A DNA stretch of 63,756 bases from Lachnospiraceae bacterium (GCA_902363555.1 CABJAM010000017.1:1-63756); one strand, 5' to 3'; numbered from the stretch's first letter, positions 34,516 to 43,976 are shown. The notes: a model not told the origin generated them from the sequence alone. Numbers and translations: made by a program.

Positions 34516-36813
34516 ATGACACAGGAGAATAACAAGGTATTTGATGCGAAGGTTATGGACGAAGCACAAAATGAAGTGGTTCAGACACATGACTTCACAT
34601 CCCCGGAAGAATTATATAAACAATTGATTGACAGAATAAGGAAATATCATCCTTCCACCGACATCAGTCAGATAGAGAAGGCTTATACAATTGCGCGTAA
34701 TGCCCATGAAGGGCAGCTGCGCAAGTCCGGTGAGCCTTATATTATTCATCCGTTGTCCGTAGCGCTCATTCTGGCGGATCTGGAACTGGATAAGGAGACC
34801 ATTGTCGGCGGCCTGCTCCACGATGTGGTGGAGGATACGGTGATGACTGACGAGGAGATCGAGAAGGAGTTCAGCCATGAGGTGGCGCTGATCGTGGATG
34901 GCGTCACGAAGCTGGGCCAGTTGTCCTATTCCAAGGATAAGGTGGAGGTCCAGGCGGAGAATCTCCGTAAGATGTTTCTGGCCATGGCCAAGGATATCCG
35001 CGTCATTCTCATAAAGCTGGCGGACCGTCTGCACAATATGCGTACTTTAAAGTATATGAAGCCGGAAAAGCAGAAGGAGAAGGCCCGGGAGACGATGGAC
35101 ATTTACGCGCCCATTGCCCAGCGGCTTGGTATATCCAAGGTTAAGATCGAGCTGGATGATCTGGCGCTACGCTATCTGGAGCCGGAGGTCTATTATGATC
35201 TGGCGGAAAAGATCGCTTCCAGACGCAGTGAGCGCCAGGCTTATGTGGCGGCGATTGTGGATGAGGTCACGGAGTGTATGGAAAATGGCGGGATCAGGGC
35301 CGAGGTCAGTGGCCGGGTCAAGCATTTTTTCAGTATTTATAAAAAGATGGTCAATCAGAATAAGACGCTTGACCAGATTTATGATCTGTTCGCGGTGCGT
35401 ATTATTGTGGATTCCATCAAGGACTGCTATGCGGCACTGGGGCTCATCCATGAGAAGTATAAGCCGATTCCCGGCCGTTTTAAAGATTACATTGCCATGC
35501 CCAAGCAGAACATGTATCAGTCCCTGCACACGACCCTGATCGGTCCGGAGGGGCGTCCGTTTGAGATACAGATTCGGACGGAGGAGATGCACCGGACGGC
35601 GGAATTTGGTATTGCCGCTCACTGGAAGTACAAGGAGGACCCCAGCGGTATCAATAACGAAAACAGTGAGGAAGCCAAGCTGACCTGGCTGCGCCAGATT
35701 CTTGAGTGGCAGCGGGATATGTCCGATAATAAGGAGTTTATGAGTCTTCTCAAAAACGACCTGGATCTGTTTTCCGAGAGCGTTTATTGCTTTACACCGG
35801 CCGGGGATGTGAAAAATCTTCCCAATGGCTCCACGCCCATTGATTTTGCTTACAGCATCCACAGTGCCGTTGGTAATAAGATGGTAGGCGCACGGGTCAA
35901 TGGCCGGCTGGTCAACATTGACTATAAAATACAAAATGGGGATCGTATTGAGATCATTACGTCTCAAAATTCCAAAGGGCCCAGCCGCGACTGGCTGTCG
36001 ATTGTCAAGAGCACGCAGGCCAAGAATAAGATCAATCAGTGGTTCAAGACGGAATTCAAGGAAGAAAATATTGTCAGGGGCAAGGAGCTCATTGACAGAT
36101 ATTGTAAATCCAAGGCCATTGTCCTGAGTACGCTGATGAAGCCGGAGTACATGGAAAAGGTGCTCCACAAGTACGGCTTTAAGGACTGGGATGCTGTTTA
36201 TGCGGCCATCGGCCACGGCGGCTTAAAGGAAGGCCAGGTTATCAATAAGCTGCAGGATGAGTATAACAAGGTCAATAAAAAGATGATCACAGACGCTCAG
36301 GTGCTGAACCAGATTTCCGAGTCCAGAGCCCCCGCCCAGGAGGCGCACCGTAAATCCAAGAGCGGAATTATCGTTAAAGGGATCGATGATGTGGCTGTGC
36401 GGTTTTCCAAATGCTGCAGCCCGCTGCCCGGTGACGAGATCGTGGGCTTTATCACCCGGGGCCGGGGGATTTCCATCCACCGCACCGACTGTGTGAATAT
36501 TATCAATATTTCCGAGGCGGACCGGGAGCGGCTCATTGACGCTGAATGGCAGGCGGACGGCACGACGAAGGAGCTCTACAAGGCTGAGATCAATATATAC
36601 GTTCACGATGGCGTGGGCGTGCTTGTGGAGGTCGCCAAGGTATTTACCGAGCGCGAGATCAATGTGACGGCCATGTCCAGCCGCTCCGGCAAAAATCATA
36701 CGGCGACGATCAATGTCTGCTTTGATGTGTCGGGCCGCGAGGCGCTGACGAAGATCATAGATAAGCTGCGTTCGCTGGACTGTGTTTACGATGTGGAGCG
36801 GACACGGGGATAG
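34516..36813 (+). CDS. rel: Bifunctional (p)ppGpp synthetase/hydrolase (RSH)
   Basis: 765 residues in the standard RSH order: HD hydrolase domain (H-D pair in LLHDVVEDT near 100), synthetase domain (about 240-345 with RFKDYIAMPK and YQSLHTT), TGS domain (about 400-460, YCFTPAGDVKNLPNGSTPIDFAY), zinc-finger/helical region with KCCSPLPGDEIVGF, and a C-terminal ACT domain (about 690-765). The intact HD and synthetase motifs indicate both making and degrading the alarmone, as in B. subtilis Rel. Cotranscription with apt is likely. Confidence 0.96.
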   Translation: MTQENNKVFDAKVMDEAQNEVVQTHDFTSPEELYKQLIDRIRKYHPSTDISQIEKAYTIARNAHEGQLRKSGEPYIIHPLSVALILADLELDKETIVGGLLHDVVEDTVMTDEEIEKEFSHEVALIVDGVTKLGQLSYSKDKVEVQAENLRKMFLAMAKDIRVILIKLADRLHNMRTLKYMKPEKQKEKARETMDIYAPIAQRLGISKVKIELDDLALRYLEPEVYYDLAEKIASRRSERQAYVAAIVDEVTECMENGGIRAEVSGRVKHFFSIYKKMVNQNKTLDQIYDLFAVRIIVDSIKDCYAALGLIHEKYKPIPGRFKDYIAMPKQNMYQSLHTTLIGPEGRPFEIQIRTEEMHRTAEFGIAAHWKYKEDPSGINNENSEEAKLTWLRQILEWQRDMSDNKEFMSLLKNDLDLFSESVYCFTPAGDVKNLPNGSTPIDFAYSIHSAVGNKMVGARVNGRLVNIDYKIQNGDRIEIITSQNSKGPSRDWLSIVKSTQAKNKINQWFKTEFKEENIVRGKELIDRYCKSKAIVLSTLMKPEYMEKVLHKYGFKDWDAVYAAIGHGGLKEGQVINKLQDEYNKVNKKMITDAQVLNQISESRAPAQEAHRKSKSGIIVKGIDDVAVRFSKCCSPLPGDEIVGFITRGRGISIHRTDCVNIINISEADRERLIDAEWQADGTTKELYKAEINIYVHDGVGVLVEVAKVFTEREINVTAMSSRSGKNHTATINVCFDVSGREALTKIIDKLRSLDCVYDVERTRG

Positions 36814-36868
36814 CGTGGGGCGCTTTTGGTGCAGTTACTGCGCTGGCCCTGCGAAAATATTATTTTTA

Positions 36869-36900
36869 CGTAACAGCTTGGCCCCCTCTGAACTGTTACG
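36869..36900. repeat. R3 palindromic element, copy 2
   Basis: CGTAACAG (36869-36876) and CTGTTACG (36893-36900) in perfect inversion, 33 bases upstream of the MBL gene start. Confidence 0.55.
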
Positions 36901-36933
36901 ATTTTACGCATTTTGGAGTAAAGGAGTCGGAAA

Positions 36934-37563
36934 ATGAATCTGGAAATGCAGTCAATGGTGCTCGGAATGGTGGGCACGAATTGTTATTTGCTTATAAATA
37001 AAGATATAAATGAAGCTGTGATTTTTGATCCTGGCGATGAAGGCGAGCGGATCATATGCTATCTGGAGCGGGAAGGCGTGACGCCGGCGGCAATCCTTTT
37101 AACCCACGGACATTTTGACCATATCATGGGGGTTCCGGCGCTGACGAAACGTTACAATATCCCGGTCTATGTCCATGAGCAGGAGCAGGATATATTAAAG
37201 TCGGAGGCACTAAACGCCTGCGCCATGATCGGTGCGCATATAAGCCTGACCGCAGATAAGCCTGTAAAGGACGGCGATGTGATCGAGGCGGCTGGGGTGC
37301 CAATCCAGGTGCTGTATACACCCGGCCATACAAAGGGCGGCGTCAGCTACTTTATCGAGGCTCTAAATGCTGTTGTGTGCGGTGATACGCTGTTTGAGGG
37401 CTCCGTAGGCCGGACTGATCTGCCTACGGGCAGCATGGGAACACTCGTGCGTTCCATCCGGGAAAAGCTGTTTATTTTGGATGATAGTGTGAAGGTGCTT
37501 CCGGGCCATGGCGGCGAGACATCCATTGGCTGGGAGAAAAAATACAACCCCTTTCTTGGATAG
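36934..37563 (+). CDS. MBL-fold hydrolase, glyoxalase II-like
   Basis: 209-residue metallo-beta-lactamase fold protein with the zinc motif THGHFDH (57-63), a further ligand in TPGHTKGG, Asp in VVCGDTLF and the late His in LPGHGGET. Size and motifs match the small hydroxyacylglutathione-hydrolase-like proteins of Firmicutes, whose substrate is usually unknown. RBS AAAGGAG. It is followed by hemZ 113 bases downstream; this MBL-hemZ neighbourhood next to rel is common in Clostridia. Confidence 0.88.
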   Translation: MNLEMQSMVLGMVGTNCYLLINKDINEAVIFDPGDEGERIICYLEREGVTPAAILLTHGHFDHIMGVPALTKRYNIPVYVHEQEQDILKSEALNACAMIGAHISLTADKPVKDGDVIEAAGVPIQVLYTPGHTKGGVSYFIEALNAVVCGDTLFEGSVGRTDLPTGSMGTLVRSIREKLFILDDSVKVLPGHGGETSIGWEKKYNPFLG

Positions 37564-37676
37564 AACTACGGATTACCGAAATTTTTTTGGTAAGGGTTGT
37601 GCTTATGATAAGGATTTGGGCTGCCCGGCGGGCGGCGGGTCCAGAGCAGAAAATAAAAATACAGGTGGAGTGAATT

Positions 37677-39107
37677 ATGATTGGACTTATTCTCAACAGC
37701 TCCAGCTATGAAAATGAAATCCGGGCTTTGATGATGGCTTTTTTTCCGGGCGAAAAGATTGTGCTTGACGCAGCGCCCGATCCATATCTGGTCCGGGTCA
37801 TTTTTTCGCCGGACGCTGTAAAGGTTACTTTGGAGGATACCGCAGGCGTGCTTTCGGAAAATGAGGGCCCCTGCGATTTTTCGGACTATAAGCTGGCTAA
37901 AAATACGCTCAAGCGGATCGCCTATGACTGCTTTAGCCGTTATACAAAAAAGGTCCTGCCCTGGGGAACGCTGACGGGCATACGGCCCACAAAGATTGCT
38001 TTGACACTGTTAAATGAGGGCTGTGACGACAAGGCCCTTTACGATTATTTTAAAGAGGAATATTACCTGTCCGATGAAAAGTTCCGTCTTTGTACGCAGG
38101 TGGCTAAAAACGAGCGGGCCATTTTAAAAGACATGGATTACGACCATACATACAGCCTTTATGTAGGTATTCCCTTTTGTCCTACGATATGTGCGTACTG
38201 TTCCTTTTCCTCTTTTCCGCTGAAGGCATGGAAAAATCGCGTGAATGATTATCTGGATGCTCTTTTTAAAGAGCTTGATTATATGTCTGGCATTTCCACG
38301 GATAAGCAGCTTCTGACACTGTACATGGGCGGAGGTACGCCCACATCCCTGACGGCCGGGCAGATGGACCGCCTGCTTGGCAAGCTGTCATCCATTTATG
38401 ATTTTGATAAAATCCGTGAGATCACCATTGAGGCCGGGCGGCCGGACAGTATTACCATGGATAAGTTAAAGGTTATAAAATCATACGGTATCGACCGGAT
38501 TTCCATTAATCCTCAGACGATGAAGCAGGAAACGCTGGATTTGATCGGCCGAAAGCACACGGTGGAGCAGATTCGGGAGGCTTTCGCCATGGCTCGCATG
38601 GCGGGTTTTGGAAATATCAATATGGACCTGATCGCCGGACTTCCGGGGGAGAGTGCTGTGGATATGGAAAATACGCTGGCACAGATTGAAAGTCTTGGCC
38701 CGGATAGTATGACCGTCCATTCTCTGGCTGTAAAGAGGGCCGCTTATCTCAATCAGAACCGGGATAAGTTTGCCATTACCCCTCAGGAGGAGGTTAACCG
38801 GATGATCGGGCTGTCATTTGAAAGCGCGGTGCGTATGGGGATGGCGCCCTATTATTTGTACCGGCAGAAAAATATTGCCGGGAATCTGGAAAATGTGGGG
38901 TATGCTAAGCCTGGACGGGAAGGGCTTTATAATATCCTTATTATGGAAGAAAAACAAACCATCGCAGCGGTGGGGGCCGGGGGATCTACGAAGATCGTTA
39001 TTCCCGGGGAGAACCGGATTGAGCGGGTTGAGAATGTGAAGAGTGTTAAGGATTATATTGAGCGGATTGATGAGATGATCGCGCGTAAGAAGCGGTTTTT
39101 TGATTGA
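37677..39107 (+). CDS. hemZ: HemZ-type radical SAM coproporphyrinogen dehydrogenase-like protein
   Basis: 476 residues. The N-terminal 160 residues are HemZ-specific (PWGTLTGIRPTKIA), followed by a radical SAM domain with C168-x3-C172-x2-C175 (CPTICAYC), GGGTPTSL and LPGES motifs as in HemN. HemZ is annotated as an oxygen-independent coproporphyrinogen III oxidase, but that activity is not firmly established in organisms lacking the rest of heme synthesis; no other heme gene is present in this window. A giant GC-rich hairpin lies 10 bases after its stop. Confidence 0.88.
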   Translation: MIGLILNSSSYENEIRALMMAFFPGEKIVLDAAPDPYLVRVIFSPDAVKVTLEDTAGVLSENEGPCDFSDYKLAKNTLKRIAYDCFSRYTKKVLPWGTLTGIRPTKIALTLLNEGCDDKALYDYFKEEYYLSDEKFRLCTQVAKNERAILKDMDYDHTYSLYVGIPFCPTICAYCSFSSFPLKAWKNRVNDYLDALFKELDYMSGISTDKQLLTLYMGGGTPTSLTAGQMDRLLGKLSSIYDFDKIREITIEAGRPDSITMDKLKVIKSYGIDRISINPQTMKQETLDLIGRKHTVEQIREAFAMARMAGFGNINMDLIAGLPGESAVDMENTLAQIESLGPDSMTVHSLAVKRAAYLNQNRDKFAITPQEEVNRMIGLSFESAVRMGMAPYYLYRQKNIAGNLENVGYAKPGREGLYNILIMEEKQTIAAVGAGGSTKIVIPGENRIERVENVKSVKDYIERIDEMIARKKRFFD

Positions 39108-39116
39108 TGTGCGGGT

Positions 39117-39239
39117 GCGTGAGGTCAGGCAGTTCGGGGCCGGTTGTGGCTCGGGGGCCGGGGGGCCGACGGAGCATCTCGCCCCGGCGGCTGCCCGGCC
39201 CCCAAACCACAATCGGCCCCGAACTGCCTGACCTCACGC
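39117..39239. repeat. Giant GC-rich inverted repeat downstream of hemZ
   Basis: Two 46-base arms (39117-39162 and 39194-39239) are complementary except for three positions, around a 31-base loop. The arms are much richer in G and C than the flanking genes, and AT-rich DNA follows. No T-tract follows, so it is not a typical terminator. It could be a mobile palindrome, a protein-binding site or a processing signal. Confidence 0.85.
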
Positions 39240-39368
39240 CTGAACATTCCGCTGATGTTATGAATGAGTAGAGTCACTTTTTGCAGTGTTTTGTGGTCTC
39301 TTGACAAAATGAATAATTAACGTTAAAATAAGATATACTTTATATTATCGTAAAAGGAGGTGGCAATA

Positions 39369-40598
39369 ATGGAATATATTACGCGAGGGCTGGAACGGAA
39401 ATTTTTGCATATGAGTTCTTTTTTTAAGGCTGTTTTGATCACGGGCGCAAGGCAGGTCGGCAAGACTACCATGCTAAAGCATTTAGCCGAAGGTCAAAAC
39501 AGAACCTATGTCAGTCTGGATGATGTTATGATCCGGATACTGGCTAAAAGCGATCCGGTTTTATTTTTCCAAACGTATAAACCACCCATTATCATTGACG
39601 AAATACAGTACGCGCCGGAGCTTTTTGGGCAGATTAAGATTATTTGTGACAACAGCGAGGAAAAAGGGCTGTTCTGGCTCACCGGCTCACAGCAATACAA
39701 CATGATGAAAAATGTTCGGGAGACTCTGGCCGGGCGTATAGGTATTATGGAATTATATAGTCTTTCAAAAGATGAAAAGGAAGGTGTGTCGTTTGATACG
39801 GAGCTGGATTTTTCTCTTGAGAGCCTGCTGGAACGCCAAAAGAAGAGGGTAAAGAAAAACGATATTGTCGATGTTTTTGAGCATATTTGGCGCGGCGGTA
39901 TGCCGCAGGTGCTTTATGCAGATATGGAACAGCGGCAGGAGTATTTTAATTCCTATGTGGATACCTACCTCATGCGTGATGTAGCTGATGTGGGAGGGAT
40001 TACAGATACTATCCGTTTTCGCAAGTTCCTAAACGCCTGCGCTGCTCTTGTTTCAGAACAGGTGAATTACAAAACTCTGGCTGACGCTGCTGAAATTGCA
40101 CAGCCGACCGCAAGGGAATGGCTCCGTTTATTACAGGGCCTGGGGATCGTCTATCTATTGCAGCCGTATGCGAACAATGAATTGAAGCGGCTGACGAAAA
40201 CGCCCAAGCTGTATTTTTGCGATACCGGACTTTGTGCTTACCTGTCTATGTGGCTTACAAGGGATACTTTGATGAACGGTGCGGCCTCTGGTCACTATTT
40301 TGAAAATTATGTCGTGGTCGAATTGCTGAAAAATTATGCCTATGCTAAATCAAAAGCGAACCTGACCTACTACCGTGATTCCAATGCAAAGGAAATTGAT
40401 GTGTTTGTAGAGGAAAACAACAAGATTCATCCCCTGGAAATTAAAAAGTCCGCCAATCCTGATCGGCGTGAGGTAAAGAAATATGAAGTTCTCGACAAGG
40501 TGGCGATCGAACGGGGAAACGGCGGCATTGTCTGTATGTGCGAGAGTGTCATTCCGATCGATCCGAAAAACTGCTTTATTCCCTGTAATTTAATTTAA
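39369..40598 (+). CDS. AAA ATPase with DUF4143 C-terminal domain
   Basis: 409 residues: an N-terminal P-loop ATPase (GARQVGKTT from residue 26; Walker B PPIIIDEIQYAPE near 77; sensor LTGSQQYNMM) and a C-terminal DUF4143 domain with a PD-(D/E)XK-like motif (RDSNAKEIDVFVEE...HPLEIKKS). These predicted ATPase-nuclease proteins are common, variable between strains and of unknown role. AGGAGG 8 bases before ATG 39369 sets the start. It sits alone between the giant hairpin and an R2 array, so it may be an accessory insertion. Confidence 0.88.
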   Translation: MEYITRGLERKFLHMSSFFKAVLITGARQVGKTTMLKHLAEGQNRTYVSLDDVMIRILAKSDPVLFFQTYKPPIIIDEIQYAPELFGQIKIICDNSEEKGLFWLTGSQQYNMMKNVRETLAGRIGIMELYSLSKDEKEGVSFDTELDFSLESLLERQKKRVKKNDIVDVFEHIWRGGMPQVLYADMEQRQEYFNSYVDTYLMRDVADVGGITDTIRFRKFLNACAALVSEQVNYKTLADAAEIAQPTAREWLRLLQGLGIVYLLQPYANNELKRLTKTPKLYFCDTGLCAYLSMWLTRDTLMNGAASGHYFENYVVVELLKNYAYAKSKANLTYYRDSNAKEIDVFVEENNKIHPLEIKKSANPDRREVKKYEVLDKVAIERGNGGIVCMCESVIPIDPKNCFIPCNLI

Positions 40599-40613
40599 AC
40601 TGCAAATCCCTTC

Positions 40614-40640
40614 CGGCGCTGGCTTCCCAGCGCCCTTTTT
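40614..40640 (+). terminator. Terminator of the DUF4143 ATPase gene
   Basis: GGCGCTGG-CTT-CCCAGCGCC followed by CTTTTT; R2 begins at 40641. Confidence 0.88.
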
Positions 40641-40832
40641 GCGCGAAGCAACGAGCCACAAAGGGGAGCTGGCTCACCTTTGCGGCGACTGCCGCGACCT
40701 GTCGCAGCGGAGCGTAGACAGGTGCACGAAGCAACGAGCCACAAAAAGAGAGCTAACTCACCTTTGCGGCGACTGCCGCGACCTGTCGCAGCGGAGCGTA
40801 GACAGGTGCGCGAAGCAACGAGTCACAAAGGG
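40641..40832 (+). repeat. R2 repeat array, locus 3
   Basis: Units start at 40641, 40724 (GCACGAAGC variant) and 40808 (truncated), period 83-84 bp. Stem 2 pairs ACCTGTC with GACAGGT. Stem 1 pairs CACAAAGGGGAGC imperfectly with GGCTCACCTTTG. The hppA leader follows; 40833-40979 shows a TATAAT near 40898 but no clear -35. Confidence 0.85.
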
Positions 40833-40979
40833 GTACTGGTAATTATGCTACTTTTTTCTTGAAATTTTTGAACATTTTTTCGTGTGCACCCGTAGTATAA
40901 TGTATGTAAGAAGTTGATAAAATAAAGTGTCGGGATTATGCCATATTTGTCATAATTCACAATAAAAGGAGGGAATTAT

Positions 40980-42935
40980 ATGAGTTACTTACCGGTGATC
41001 GTTTCTGTTCTGGCGTTGGCGCTGGCCGCCGCATTTGCCCTGGGAAACCGCAAAATTGTCGTACAGAGTGAACGGATCAAGGAATTGTCCGGCTACATCC
41101 GTTCCGGGGCCATGGCGTTTCTCACAAGAGAATACAAGGTCGTGGCCATATTTGTCGTAGTGATGGCGGTGATCCTTCTCATTTTACCGTCCGAAGGCTG
41201 GCAGGTGGCTCTGTGTTTTATTGTGGGCGCTTTATTTTCCGTCATTGCCGGATTTGTGGGGATGCGCAGCGCCACAGACTGCAATGGCAAGACGACAGAG
41301 GCTGCATTATCCAGCGGTGAGCGCAAGGCGCTTTCCGTAGCATTTTCCGGCGGCGCAGTCATGGGGCTTTGTGTTGTGGGCCTTGGACTTTTTGGCGTCA
41401 CCATCATGTATCTGATTTTTGACAATGTGTCATTATTGACCGGCTTCAGCCTGGGCGCCAGCTCCATTGCCCTGTTCTCCCGTGTGGGCGGCGGTATATA
41501 TACGAAGGCGGCCGATGTGGGCGCTGACCTGGTGGGCAAGGTAGAGGCCGGTATTCCGGAGGATGACCCGAGAAATCCCGCGGTGATCGCGGATAATGTG
41601 GGCGATAACGTGGGCGATGTGGCCGGTATGGGCGCAGATTTATTTGAATCCTATGTGGGCTCCATCATTTCCGCTCTGATGCTGGGCATCACGGCGCTGG
41701 GCGACGACGGTGTTTTATTTACGCTGCTTGTGGCGGCCATCGGTATTGCCGGGTCCATGATCGGCGTGTGCTGCGTGCGTCTCATTAAAAAGGCAAAGGC
41801 GGAATTTACGATCATGTGCGGCACTTACATCAGTATGGCGATCCTGCTGATCGGTTCTGCAATTTTAAGCTTTAAAATGCTTGGGGAAATGAAATATTTT
41901 ATTGCCATTGCCACAGGTGTGGTTGCTGGCATGGTCATTGGTATTATTACCCAGGTATATACATCCTCAAAATATAAATTTGTAAAAAAGATCGCCAAGC
42001 AGAGTGAGACAGGGGCGGCGACCTGTATTTTGGAAGGCCTTTCCACCGGTTATAAGAGTACGGTGTTCCCGGTGCTGCTCATAGCTCTGGCAGTGATCAT
42101 TTCCGCATGGGTGGCCGGACTTTACGGCGTTGCTATGGCGGCTGTGGGCATGCTCTCCACGGTTGGCTCGGTGATCGCGGTGGACGCTTACGGGCCTATT
42201 GCCGATAATGCGGGTGGCCTGGCGGAGATGTCCGGATGTCCGGAAAATGTGCGTGAAATTACGGATACACTGGATTCCATCGGAAATACTACGGCGGCCA
42301 TCGGCAAAGGTTTTTCCATCGGCTCCGCAGCGCTTACGGCGCTGGCACTGTTTTCATCCTATGCCCAGACCGTCCATCTGGATTCGGTCAATGTACTGGA
42401 CCCGAAGGTGATTGCCGGTGTGTTTATCGGCGGTATGCTGGCGTATCTGTTTTCTGCTATGGCGATCGAGGCCGTGTCCAAGGCGGCCGGTGCTATGATT
42501 GATGAGGTGCGGCGGCAGTTTCACGAGATCCCCGGGATCATGGAGGGCAAGGGAAAGCCTCAGTATGATAAATGTGTGGATATATCCACCTCCGCTGCGT
42601 TAAAGTCCATGCTTGTTCCCGGCCTTCTGGCGGTTGTTTCGCCTATCGTCATCGGTCTTGTGCTGGGCAAGGCGGCTCTGGCCGGTTTACTTGTGGGCGC
42701 GACTGTGGTGGGCGTGCTGGCGGCCATACAGATGTCCAACAGCGGCGGCGCCTGGGATAATGCCAAGAAATATATCGAATCCCAGCCCGGCGGCAAGGGA
42801 ACCGAGCGCCATGCGGCCAGCGTCGTGGGCGATACGGTGGGCGATCCGTTAAAGGATACGTCCGGCCCATCCCTGAATATCCTCATTAAACTAATGAGTA
42901 TCGTAGCCCTCGTATTTGCACCGCTGTTCCTGTAA
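40980..42935 (+). CDS. hppA: Membrane-bound ion-pumping pyrophosphatase
   Basis: 651 residues, about 16 transmembrane helices. Hydrolyses pyrophosphate to pump Na+ and/or H+. The catalytic motifs DNVGDNVGDVAGMGADLFESYVG (in pieces around residues 203-225) and the C-terminal DTVGDPLKDTSGPSLNILIKL are intact. Ala in GNTTAAIGKG, rather than Lys, marks the K+-dependent subfamily; the Glu in DLFESYVG fits Na+- or Na+/H+-pumping forms, but ion choice is not certain. RBS AGGAGGG. It would recover energy from pyrophosphate in an anaerobe. Confidence 0.95.
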   Translation: MSYLPVIVSVLALALAAAFALGNRKIVVQSERIKELSGYIRSGAMAFLTREYKVVAIFVVVMAVILLILPSEGWQVALCFIVGALFSVIAGFVGMRSATDCNGKTTEAALSSGERKALSVAFSGGAVMGLCVVGLGLFGVTIMYLIFDNVSLLTGFSLGASSIALFSRVGGGIYTKAADVGADLVGKVEAGIPEDDPRNPAVIADNVGDNVGDVAGMGADLFESYVGSIISALMLGITALGDDGVLFTLLVAAIGIAGSMIGVCCVRLIKKAKAEFTIMCGTYISMAILLIGSAILSFKMLGEMKYFIAIATGVVAGMVIGIITQVYTSSKYKFVKKIAKQSETGAATCILEGLSTGYKSTVFPVLLIALAVIISAWVAGLYGVAMAAVGMLSTVGSVIAVDAYGPIADNAGGLAEMSGCPENVREITDTLDSIGNTTAAIGKGFSIGSAALTALALFSSYAQTVHLDSVNVLDPKVIAGVFIGGMLAYLFSAMAIEAVSKAAGAMIDEVRRQFHEIPGIMEGKGKPQYDKCVDISTSAALKSMLVPGLLAVVSPIVIGLVLGKAALAGLLVGATVVGVLAAIQMSNSGGAWDNAKKYIESQPGGKGTERHAASVVGDTVGDPLKDTSGPSLNILIKLMSIVALVFAPLFL

Positions 42936-43081
42936 AATATGGAAAATAGTGCAAGGCAGAATAGTTACAAATGTACTTGAAATTCGATGTCTGCTCAGTT
43001 ATAATTTAGAAAAAAGTTCGTATAGCGGTGTGCTGTTTTTTAGAATAAGCACCGGCTGTACCAGATATGGAGCAGACAGTT

Positions 43082-43864
43082 ATGAGTGAATGTGATAAAT
43101 TTTACTGTGGCGGCGAAAATATTTCGACACAAAACCACAGTGGCGAAGAATTTGTACGCACGGAGGCGCTCCTTGGCACAGAAGGCATGGAGCGCCTTTT
43201 TAATGCCCGGGTAGCGGTGTTTGGTATAGGGGGCGTAGGCTCCTTTGTGGTGGAGGCGCTGGCCCGCAGCGGTGTGGGCGCGCTGGATATTATCGATAAT
43301 GACAAGGTGGCGCCCAGCAACCTGAACCGGCAGATTCTGGCGGTCCGAAGCACCATCGGCCGTCCGAAGGTGGAGGTCATGGGGGAGCGGATCATGGAGA
43401 TCAATCCCCGGGCAAGGGTTTACGCCTGGGAACGTTTTGTGGATAAGGATTCCATGGCGGCGTTTCCTTTTGAAGACTATGACTATATTGTGGATGCCAT
43501 CGATACGGTGACCTCCAAGCTTTTGCTTATTGAGAAGGCCAAGGCTCACAACATTCCGGTGATCAGCTCCATGGGCGTGGGAAATAAACTGCACCCGGAA
43601 CGGCTTAAGATCACGGATATTTCCAAAACCAGTGTGTGCCCTCTGGCCAGGGTCATGCGGCATGAGCTGAAATGCCGTCATATAAATAAGGTGAAGGTGC
43701 TGTTTTCTGATGAGCCGCCGGTGAAGCTTCAAAAGGACCCGGGCAATGACGCTCATTCCCTCAATAAAAAGCGGGTATCACCGGGCAGCATTGCCTTTGT
43801 GCCGTCGGTGGCCGGACTGATGATTGCAGGGGAGGTCATCCGGGATATTGCCGGAGTGGCGTAA
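43082..43864 (+). CDS. tcdA: tRNA threonylcarbamoyladenosine dehydratase (ThiF/E1-like)
   Basis: 260 residues of the ThiF/MoeB adenylating family: nucleotide loop VFGIGGVGSFVVEALARSGVG, DNDKVAPSNLNRQI, and VDAIDTVTSKLLLI; the second half (SSMGVGNKLHPERLKITDISKTSVCPLARVMR) is typical of TcdA/CsdL, which cyclises t6A to ct6A at tRNA position 37. The N-terminus is about 20 residues longer than usual. The start at 43082 is chosen for GGAG nine bases upstream; an ATG at 43067 lacks one. Confidence 0.88.
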   Translation: MSECDKFYCGGENISTQNHSGEEFVRTEALLGTEGMERLFNARVAVFGIGGVGSFVVEALARSGVGALDIIDNDKVAPSNLNRQILAVRSTIGRPKVEVMGERIMEINPRARVYAWERFVDKDSMAAFPFEDYDYIVDAIDTVTSKLLLIEKAKAHNIPVISSMGVGNKLHPERLKITDISKTSVCPLARVMRHELKCRHINKVKVLFSDEPPVKLQKDPGNDAHSLNKKRVSPGSIAFVPSVAGLMIAGEVIRDIAGVA

Positions 43865-43911
43865 GTATCCGTTTTTGTCGAAGGATGCCGTCAGGCGTCG
43901 ATGGAAACTTG

Positions 43912-43976
43912 TTGCAAAAATCAGATAAAGAGGTATAATAAAAGCATCTCAATGAAATATTCTTGTGATGCTTTTT
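43912..43976 (+). promoter_or_regulatory. Promoter followed at once by a hairpin terminator
   Basis: TTGCAA (43912-43917), 16-base spacer, TATAAT (43934-43939); then AAAGCATC (43941-43948) pairs with GATGCTTT followed by more T (to about 43976). Transcription would start at or inside the hairpin, so it may limit the DUF5688 transcript or simply terminate tcdA. Confidence 0.55.

Noticed and set aside
23271..40832. Possible CRISPR arrays in the three R2 loci
   Set aside because: Units are contiguous 83-86 bp copies with no short repeat and unique spacer pattern, and no cas gene is present in the window.
40639..40862. Cys/Arg-rich reading frames over R2 locus 3
   Set aside because: They are translations of tandem R2 units without ribosome binding sites.
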